From positions 18,709,227 to 18,773,226 of the forward strand of contig JARWKL010000012.1 in NCBI GenBank assembly GCA_029961685.1: a stretch of 64,000 bases of DNA, in the 5' to 3' direction. The notes under the pieces were generated by a model. It was not told the origin of the DNA and made no database searches. It saw only the letters and a program-made list of their open reading frames with translations. The position numbers and the translations under genes are program-made. This DNA is from Aristolochia californica. Lineage: Eukaryota; Streptophyta; Magnoliopsida; Piperales; Aristolochiaceae. Positions 55,645 to 64,000 of this stretch are shown piece by piece. Within the stretch, counting starts at the first letter, position 1, and each line of letters begins with the position of its first letter.

Positions 55645-58600
55645 ATGCCGAAACCTGGCCGCGGGCGACCGGCCACGCCGTCTGGCTCAGGGTCGGCTTC
55701 CTCTTCGCCGTCACGTTCAACCTCTGGCTCTGACTCTCGCTCCCGCTCAAGGTCTCGGTCACGTTCTCGATCTCGTTCGCGCTCCAAGTCTTTCACGTCC
55801 TCTTCGTCTCCTTCCGCGACTGACAGCTCCCGAAGTCGCAGCCCACCCCCCTCGAGGAGAAGGTTTGTGCTTCTATGCGTCTCTGTTAGCTTTCGTCAGT
55901 GTTTTTCCCCTGTGCGTGCACTGCTTGTACTATGGGTGGTTTTTTGTTTAAGGAACTTTGTTCTCCTAATCTGCATTTTCATATATGCGCATTAGATTTG
56001 AGATTGGCTGTTGTTCTCGAGATTTTGTACCATTCTTTCTCTGAGTGGCTTTTTGGGCGGGGTTGCGAAGTTTCTGACTAATTTTTGATAATTCTTCTAA
56101 AACTATCGTTTTATTATGCGATAGTTTTTTTGTTCGATCCAGTTGCTTTGCTTTCAACTAATTGCTTTGTGACATACAATTTGGAACTTTTTTTTTTTTT
56201 TTGGAATTCTTTTAGTAATTGATGTGCCTTTTCTTTTCCCGCTCTTGGGACGTACGAGCAGGCTTTCTGGACATTTGAGCTAAATGATTGGAATGTGCTC
56301 TTTGAATGATTCTAAAATGTTCTAGTCTCCTTTTAATAAGGAAAAAAAAGGAAGCGAGAGAACGTTCTGGACTCAAAATTATTTCATTGTTACCAAAGTT
56401 TCGTTTTCACTGAAATGCATGGCATGTTTTATTTGTCTGTTGGTGGTATCGTATATTCAATTGCATTTCTAAGATAAAATCCTCTCTTGACAGTCCTCCC
56501 GCGCCAGCCAGGCGAGGCCGCTCACCACCACCAGCGAAACGTTCTTCTCCACCTCCAAGGTGAGTGCAATCATTTTTGGTCATATTTGGGCTGTTCACTT
56601 TATTAACGCATTTCATGTACTTCATGGTTTAATAATGGTTGGCTGTATTACCAAACTACAGTTACCTACTAGGGTACACTTATAGGGTTCGAGATCTTTT
56701 TTTGAAACTGGAACCCACCATGCAAACTTGACATTGAAACCTGCCCTCATGAAAAACCATGAAGGTTGGGTGTCCCCAGCCCTTTACCTTGATGGTCCTT
56801 GGCCTTTTTGAAATCCCAATTTTTTTTAAATTATCTTCTTTTTTTTCTGTGTTATTCCATACTTTTCATTGAAAGACAAGGGTAGAAGTGCCACTCAATT
56901 TTTAGGCCAAAATTGTTATTTTTTTTTTTACCTTGTTAAAGTTTTTTTAAAACATTACAATTTCCTATCTTTTCAAAAACATTATGGGGCTTTATGGTTT
57001 TAGCCGATTGGAACAAAACCCATCCCCACCCCAAGACGTTGTGAGTAAAAGACCTCTACCTTGGCACAAGGGGGAGAGGCTGATCCCCGTCCCATTGCGG
57101 AGTGGGTGGGATTGGGGCAAGTCCATGTTACCTCTCTATCTGTGTCTGTGTAAGGACTTGGTAAGATTACCAATGGGTTCCCATACCTTTTACTGGATTG
57201 AAAAGATATGGGTGAAGGTCATCTCAAACCTGATTAAGTATACCAGGATATGGAGGTAATTTTCTTATCTTCTTATTGTTCATAGAAAAACCACAAATCT
57301 ATTTGAAGAACGCCAAATTTGTTAAAGATGACTAAATTCTTGGCCTAGTGAACATTTTTAATGGTTTTACTAGGTTTTAGTATTTTGTGATTTTATATTA
57401 TTTCAAGTTTTTTATGATTTTTAATAATTTCCTTGTTTTACTTAAACCTGATAAATAGTAGGCTACCTTTTATTCATCTGTATTTAGTGGGTAATGGAGT
57501 GGTAAGTATAGAAAGAGTTAAGGATCTAAGCAGTATGGGTATGGGTAACTGAATAAGCCCTATATGACACTGCATTTTTTTTAACAATAATTCACTGTGC
57601 ATTTCATTGGTACTTAAGAGTATTGATGTAGAAAAGAGCACCAACAATAGTCAAAGTTAGTAACAACAATGATGAAATCAATTGTGAAGTGGATTGCATT
57701 TAGAGGATATCTAGCTGTTACTTGAGTAGGAATTAGGAATTAGGAATTTTAGTTCCACTTTGATTCTTGAATAGCTGAGCTCTTGTCAATTTTTGTAACA
57801 AAATTGATCTGTCTTTCAACCTTTTGGTCCAGTTTGAATATTCTTTTGGTAGTTGCAGTTTTATCATCTTTTTTGTGTGCCATAATATTGTTCTTAATCT
57901 ATTTCTGCAGAAAAGCATCACCAATCCCTGAGTCCGTTGTTCTTCATATTGACCAGCTCACGAGGAATGTCAACGAAGGCCACCTAAAAGAAATCTTTAG
58001 TAAGGGTTTTCCTTTTGTTTGGATAAGTATTCCCTAAATAATAAAGCTTTTAAAGTTAGTTTTAGATGAGTTGCAGCTTAATGCTGACTCTTTTGCTTGA
58101 TCCTATCTTACTTAACAATGCAATTTATTTTGCAATTTTCAGGCAACTTTGGAGAAGTTGTTAATGTTGAGCTGACAATGGATCGTAGTGTAAGTTTGAC
58201 TTTTTTGCTGTTATTTCTCTCTATGACCTTAAAGAAGAAACATCTGGCTTAAACACCACTAAAATGTATTCTCATGTTTTGCAGGTTAACCTTCCAAGAG
58301 GATATGGTTATGTTGAGTTTAAGACGAGAGCAGATGCAGAGAAAGCACTTGTTTACATGGATGGTGTAAGCAACAACTTCCATGTGTAACTTAATTATGT
58401 ACACTGATATCTCCTGTTCACTAGTCTAAGTGGCTGTATTGCTGCAGGGTCAAATTGATGGTGCTGTTGTCCAAGCAAGGTTCACTCTACCAGCCCGTCA
58501 GAAAGCTTCTCCACCTCCCAAGCCACTTCTTGCTGCTCAGAAAAAAGAAGCTCCACCGAGGGATAATGCTGGTGCAGACGGTGAAAAGGATGGACCACCA

Positions 58601-61600
58601 CGACAAAGAGAATGTATGTTTTTTCTGTATTTGGATTTTAAGGTCGTCTATTTCCAGTAATTGATGTTGCTTGAAAGGCCAGACAAGTATTTTGTACTTC
58701 TAGGTTGAAAAGGAAGACTGTTCTTTGAAGGTTTTCTAACCCTCTTAGTAAGGTTTCAGAAATGAAAATATTTTTGGCAGGAAAATTTCTATATTTTTGC
58801 AGTTTGATTTTCTATGTTGTAAATTTATCTTATCTCTTCCTTTATCTTTATTAGCACCACGAAGAAAAGCTGCCCCTTCATCTCCACGAAGGCGATCCCC
58901 TCTTGTTCATCGGAGAGGTGAATCCCCTATGCGTCGGCCAAATTCTCCACCACCACGGCGACGTGTCGAGTCCCCTGTTCGTCGTCGAGGGGAATCACCC
59001 TATCGTCGTGGTGATTCACCTCCCCGGAGGAGACCAGGATCACCAGTTAGAAGGCGTTCTCCCTCTCCTCCTCCCCGAAGGCATAGGTCACCAGCACGGT
59101 TGGTTTCACATTTTTATGTGTTAGTTTTATCTCATTTCTCATTGTTTTCTCTTGCTAATGGTCTTACGTATACCAGGGTATCACCAAGAAGGGTACGTGG
59201 AAGCCCAATCCGCAAGCGTTCACCAATTCCTGCAAGGCGACGGTCTCTCTTCATCGCTTTCTCTCTCTGTTTATTTCTAATTTAACAGTAGATTTTGGAC
59301 TTCGTTGTGTCTAATTTTTCTTTTGATTGAATAGTATAATTTTTTAAATGAAGAGTCTCTCTTGATCTCTTTCTCTCTCTGTTTATTTCTAATTTAACAG
59401 TAGATTTTGGACTTCCTTGTGTCTAATTATTCTTTTGATTGAATAGTATCATTTATTTTAAATGAAGAGTCTTGTTTGTCTTTATTCTTGATAGGTTGGG
59501 GGAAATGTCATCCTTGTTGCTACTCTTTTCCATTTGATTTGTTTACCTTATCAAATTATGGCACTTGGGCTTATATGGTTGTGTATTGAAACATGGAGTA
59601 TTCATTTTGTGGGCTTTAATTTTACTGCTGACGAACCATTTCTGTTTCTTTAGTTTTCATCAAGTGTGTTTGATAGGTTGAAGTTTCTTCTCTTTTGTAT
59701 CCATTCAGAACAAAAAAAGAAGTTTCTTCTTTTTTGCTACCTACTGGTGTTTGGCTGGTTGTCTGGTTCTCTGTGGAACTAGCTTTTCATAGTTTTAAAC
59801 TCTGTCATATGGAGTTGCATGTAAAAGCTGTCAAATTTTTTTATTGGAGTTCAAATTTTCATGCAAAAGTCCTACATGTTTTATTTTCATCATTTCTGGG
59901 CAAATTGCAGCATGTGGTTCCCTTTGGAAATATGAGAATTTTTTTTTTTATGATAGTAGGCAGGTATTGTATAGACTAATCTAATGTATGTTGTCATGAA
60001 GTACATGTGGCTCCATAATGTGGGAATGCCAATCACGGGCAGCCATTTTATGTGAAATGCATCTGACACATGTTTCAGCTGTGTGCTTCAGTGATGAATG
60101 ATGTGGCTGCTTGTGGTTAGCAAGCTCATTCATTAGCTGCCTGAATATGGTTCTCTCCTTGATGTATCTTACCTTGATATGTTTGCATTATGTGCAGTTC
60201 ACCTCCCAGACGAGCTCGTAGCCCTCCCAGGAGGTCACCGATCTCTCGTAGACGTAGCCGCTCTCCTATTCGTAGGCCCCTTCGTTCACGTTCCAGATCA
60301 ATCTCTCCTCGCAGGTAACTTTCAATGTTTTTCAGTGTTCGTGGTGATATAGCATGCATTGACGTGGTTGCCATTCCTTTCTTCTTTGTCCTTAGTTGAA
60401 TGTTTTACAGAAATTGTTTCATTTATTTCCTTTCTTTCTCTCACATCCTGATTAACAAGGAAGTATTAACATTTAAATTTGAGTTATTTGGACAACATAA
60501 GAAAGTTAGAGTTCTTCTTAGAAAAAGAAAAATAAAGATTTATACTTTCTATATTTTTGTTAAAATGCTCATGATTAGTTTTTGCCAAATTAAAATTTTC
60601 AATTTTTGCTTCAGTTTTAGTTTTATAGTTCTTGGCACTGGCTTCTGTTTGGTAATACTAAGTTAATTGTGTATTGATGCTTTCCTGTGCTTATAAAAAA
60701 CATGAAAGAAAAGCGTTGTGTGTTCTCCAGCAATGCTGAACATATGCTTTTTGGTATCTAAATTGTGTTTGTTGCTTTCTGAATCCATGTTATTACAGCA
60801 GCCTGAAGTTTCCTCTTTCCTCTAGCTTTTGCTTTTGGTCATTTTTTACACAATTCTTCTTTAGTTTGTAGTTTCATGAAAATATTTTGTTACCCTGGTT
60901 TGTTCAGTATGAATTTTTACTGCCAGCTTTGTATTCTCATTAAAGTACTCAGATGTGCAGTCTTTTTCAAAGTCTTACTCAGATGTTTTCAAAAGGAAAG
61001 CACAGGGTATAGTAAGGTCTCATGAAGAAGTAAATAATTTCTTTGGGAACTGTCTCAATGGTCATTTGAGAATATACATGTTAACTACAATTTGTTACAT
61101 GATCTCAGATTAGGAGATAATAATGAGAAAGTGTTAAAAAAAAGTGACGAGAAATGTTCTATTTTGTTCAAATTATTCAAAATGCTCTTTACAAATTTAC
61201 TGCTTGTGCAAGTTAGCGTATGTATGCATAAGACTGATAAAATAATGCAGGATATTTTCTTGTTTCTTTACCCTTTAGGAATCTTTGCTGGCCTTTGGCT
61301 GACCAACAGTTCAGCCCCTTCTTTTTAGCAACACCTTTGTCTATACTGAAGTCTAGTCTTACAGCTTTGGCAACCCTTTCTTGTACAATTTATGCATGCA
61401 TAAATATGATACCTTTGCGGAAGTCTTAGTGTATCTTTTAAGAGACCTTGTTTGCATTTAGTATATTTTGGGTGCTTAAAGAATGCTTGAATTGAAATTT
61501 TGAGCTTCAGTCAAGTGGAAGGATTGATGTTTAAGACAACTGGATGATTTAAGCTTTTTTTTATATGGCGAGACAAGACCTTAAAACATGATAAAAATGT

Positions 61601-62281
61601 GCAAAAGTAACATCTGCAATCCACCATAACAAGTAGAAGCATCACAGAAAGGTATATTCTCTTCAACTAAAAAGTGATGGTCTTAAATAATCGATGTGGG
61701 CTTTTTAATTTTTCCTTCCTCGAAGGTGCTTCTTGTGGCTATTTTTTTGTGACAAGTGAACAGATACATATAAAATGATGGTAGGTGTGGCTAAATTGTG
61801 CATAAAAATTGTATTTAGTTGGTCTTTTAACCTATAAATTGTGTATTGCAGGGGCCGATTACCACCCCCAAGACGTGCGAGGTCCAGCTCTTCTTATTCT
61901 GGATCACCAACTCGCAGGGTCAGTACAGTTGTTTGTGTGGGTGGGTGGGTGCTAGAATGATATTGTTACACGCTATCTGACACTCTACATGCAGGGGCCA
62001 AGGAAGTTCTCTAAAAGCCGTAGTCCAAGAAGGTACTTCAAGTTCACCTTGTTTTTCAGTAACCACAGAAATTCTGTTGTTGCATATATTAACTTTTTAT
62101 TTTTTTTTAAACTTCTGTAGAATACCAAAAATAAATTACCTGTCTTCCCAGTTTATTTTACACTCCATTTTGTTTACTGTTTTTTTTCATTTTTTGTTAT
62201 ATTTTTCGGTCTAGGCCAGGGAGGGGAAGAAGCAGTAGCAACAGTAGTCGCAGCAGCTCCCCTCCACCTAAACCAAATTAG
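55645..62281 (+). CDS. SR45: SR45/RNPS1-type serine/arginine-rich splicing factor
   Basis: Nuclear splicing factor that binds pre-mRNA, U1-70K and U2AF35 and associates with the exon junction complex. Exons: 55645-55862, 56494-56559, 57911-57999, 58143-58189, 58285-58365, 58448-58613, 58855-59098, 59177-59242, 60198-60314, 61852-61918, 61995-62032, 62215-62281 (TAG); 1266 nt, 421 residues, all GT-AG. Layout is RS1 (about 25-80, dense RS dipeptides), RRM (about 104-184: RNP2 VLHIDQL 105-111, RNP1 RGYGYVEF 145-152), then RS2 to the end (many RRRSP, SPPRR). This RS-RRM-RS plan and the 12-exon structure fit Arabidopsis SR45 (414 residues) and human RNPS1. The family is auto-regulated by alternative splicing, and exon 7 here has an in-frame second AG. 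The gene appears intact. Confidence 0.97.
59243..59470. repeat. 112-bp tandem duplication at the start of SR45 intron 8
   Basis: Two units offset by 112 bp share TTATTTCTAATTTAACAGTA, GATTTTGGACTTC and TTTTGATTGAATAGTAT. The first unit begins at the exon 8 donor (GTCTCTC), and the second carries the same GTCTCTC, so a second donor-like site is present. Confidence 0.9.
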
Positions 62282-62880
62282 AGCCAAGCATTCAGAACGA
62301 GCAGGTAGGATCTCTCTCACCCTCTCTCCCTCCCTCTCCCTCGTTTGCTCTCTTTCTCTTTCACTTTCTCTCTGTGCAAAGACTTGGAATGTTGGGAAAA
62401 TATGGAAGGAAAAGTAGGATGGCCTGATTCAACGCCCATTGAGTATTGAGAAGGAGCTTCTCGTGGACCTCTTTCCCTTTTGATGGACCATACTTGATAG
62501 CCTTTGAAGTATTTTGAATTCTTGTAATCCCAGTGTGTAACCATATAAAGAAAAGTTTGAAACAAGTCCTGACTTGTCGATGTACGATTTAATTTGGGAT
62601 AACCTCTGAACCCGTTTGTGGTTATATGACGATTTGTTTTTCTTCAGTGACTGTTTGAATGATCATCCTGTATGGTTGCCCCTGCCCTTTGGGACCTGTC
62701 TGAAATGAAGATTTTTCATGTCTCCATAAACGAGGTAATGAATGAAGAATTTTCGAGACCTTGCTGTCATTTCTCGCCATTATAATGTTACAGTTACAGC
62801 AGCTGCAACTGCTGCTAGAGAGGTCGTCTTCAATCACCAGCAGTCGTGGTCCCAGGTCTCCCAAAAACTTCCTGGCTCCT
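62282..62880 (+). other. SR45 3' UTR region
   Basis: Follows the TAG at once. A donor-like AGCAG|GTAGGA at about 62303 followed by a long CT-rich stretch could mark a 3'-UTR intron. No clear poly(A) signal was chosen. Confidence 0.4.
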
Positions 62881-64000
62881 GATGCATGAAATTTTTTATT
62901 TTCTTTTTAGAAGAAAACTTCCGGGGTCTCACTCATGATTGGCCGGAAAAGAAGAACAAAGAAATTTGTTAATGATGAATTACTGTTTTGTTGCAAAGTT
63001 TAATTTTAACACGCTTAGAACGACAAATTCCGTATATTCATCACTAAAAGATTACAAATTAGCAATAAAACCAGAATGTCATTTCTAAAAGGTTTGGGGA
63101 ATTAATGGCAAAATTCAATTTTCAGCCCAAAAAAAGGGAATTAGTGATGCCCCTGGACTAGCAATGGCAAAGGCCTTCGGAGATTTTTGTTTAAAAGGAC
63201 TATGGGGTGATATCAATTCCTGAATTCTCTCACTGAGCAGGATCAGTTTCCTTGTGCTTGCATCTGATACGGTAAGTGGCTTCTTGTGAACTGTTTCTTT
63301 CAACAGTGGCACAAGAAAACTCAAATTTTGATGCTAAAAGGATTTAGGAATAAAACTTGGATTTCATCACTAAAAGGTTATAAAATGAAACAGTTCCCTC
63401 CCCTACACACCCAGCTCCCTTCTCTATCAGCAGTTACCAGAAACCTTCACTCAATACAATCACCACCCTTTGTCATTGGCAACCCAAAACCCTCTACCCC
63501 TCCTCTGTGGATTTCCTCTCCCTCAAATTCCTTCACTCCTCACCCAACCACCATCTTTTTGTCAATAGCAATAGGAAACCTATTTCCCTACCTCTCCCCA
63601 GATTAACTCTTTCTTCCCAATCCATGTCTCCTTTGAATTCCCTCCTCCTCAGATAGGCATCCATTTTGAATCTTGTTTATTTTTAATAGGCAAAGTCTAG
63701 TTCTATACAAGATAGAATGCTTTCCATTTTGTTTTTAACTGTTCCACTTCTATCTCTGTTTTTAATATTTTAAGATTTGCATTAACAATTACAAAGCATA
63801 AGAAAGAGACTCCATTATCTCCTGTGAGAAAACTTGTCACCAACCTATCAACAAACCTCATCACTAAAACTGCTTTCATGCATCAAAGTTTCTTGATACT
63901 CTTTAAATTTATTTTTGTTTTGAAGTGATTTTAAGTTGCAGGTTTGGATGATACTAAGTTAACAGTTATTTGTAATATCACGCTGCAATTCGGATCAATA
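62881..64000. other. Intergenic end of window, no gene identified
   Basis: An open stretch at 63286-63606 (+) is proline- and serine-rich through simple C-rich sequence and has no domain I recognise. CACTAAAAG words recur (63043, 63368). Nothing supportable. Confidence 0.5.

Noticed and set aside
55440..55951. Overlapping plus-strand frames at the SR45 first exon and a minus-strand Arg/Glu-rich frame
   Set aside because: Shadows of the RS-coding exon in other frames.
63286..63606. 106-codon frame near the end of the window
   Set aside because: Composition-driven Pro/Ser/Thr sequence without family resemblance; the next gene may lie outside.

Overview
This is a eukaryotic nuclear window from a flowering plant. 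The four host genes are typical angiosperm genes with GT-AG introns, and plant transposable elements fill most of the rest. I cannot name the species from the sequence. All four host genes lie on the + strand: (1) the last exons of a class 3 aldehyde dehydrogenase (260-1452, 5' part outside the window); (2) an F-box/WD40 protein gene resembling Arabidopsis At3g52030, whose nine exons spread over about 29 kb (5578-34521) but join into an uninterrupted 424-residue frame; (3) a Brix-domain ribosome production factor 2 (RPF2) gene (coding 45561-49388, with a probable 5' leader exon near 43560-43670); (4) a complete 12-exon SR45/RNPS1-type splicing factor gene (55645-62281, 421 residues).

Layout. 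1453-5470 is intergenic with weak LTR-type remnants. 5471-34521 is the F-box/WD40 gene. Its introns carry a hAT-type MITE (intron 3), a solo LTR (intron 3), L1-type LINE pieces and a degraded Copia element (intron 5), a LINE interrupted by LTR insertions (intron 6), a nearly full-length Copia with two LTRs (intron 7), and a Copia fragment, TRIM miniature elements with a nested solo LTR and a 63-bp minisatellite (intron 8). 34522-43540 is intergenic. It holds a broken Gypsy chromovirus (37480-41395, minus) interrupted by another LTR element, then AT-rich and tandem-repeat sequence and a 21-C tract. 43557-49388 is RPF2, with a degraded LTR element in its third intron. 49700-55270 is intergenic, with Copia gag and RT remains, a local tandem duplication and a second hAT-type MITE with a perfect 8-bp target duplication. 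55645-62281 is SR45, and the last 1.7 kb shows no supportable gene.

The host genes are not an operon and share no pathway, though RPF2 (60S ribosome assembly) and SR45 (pre-mRNA splicing, exon-junction-associated) are both nuclear housekeeping functions. The most notable points are: the 29-kb gene that keeps a clean frame despite nested insertions; a probable GC-AG intron whose donor lies 21 bp from a Copia insertion, with a better-looking GT donor upstream that would give an immediate stop; a strand bias of insertions (LTR elements antisense, LINEs sense); a 341-bp TRIM family with exact target duplications and a relative carrying a 41-bp tandem array; and a tandem duplication whose breakpoint falls inside a MITE. 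I found no prokaryote-type system, CRISPR, rRNA or tRNA gene.
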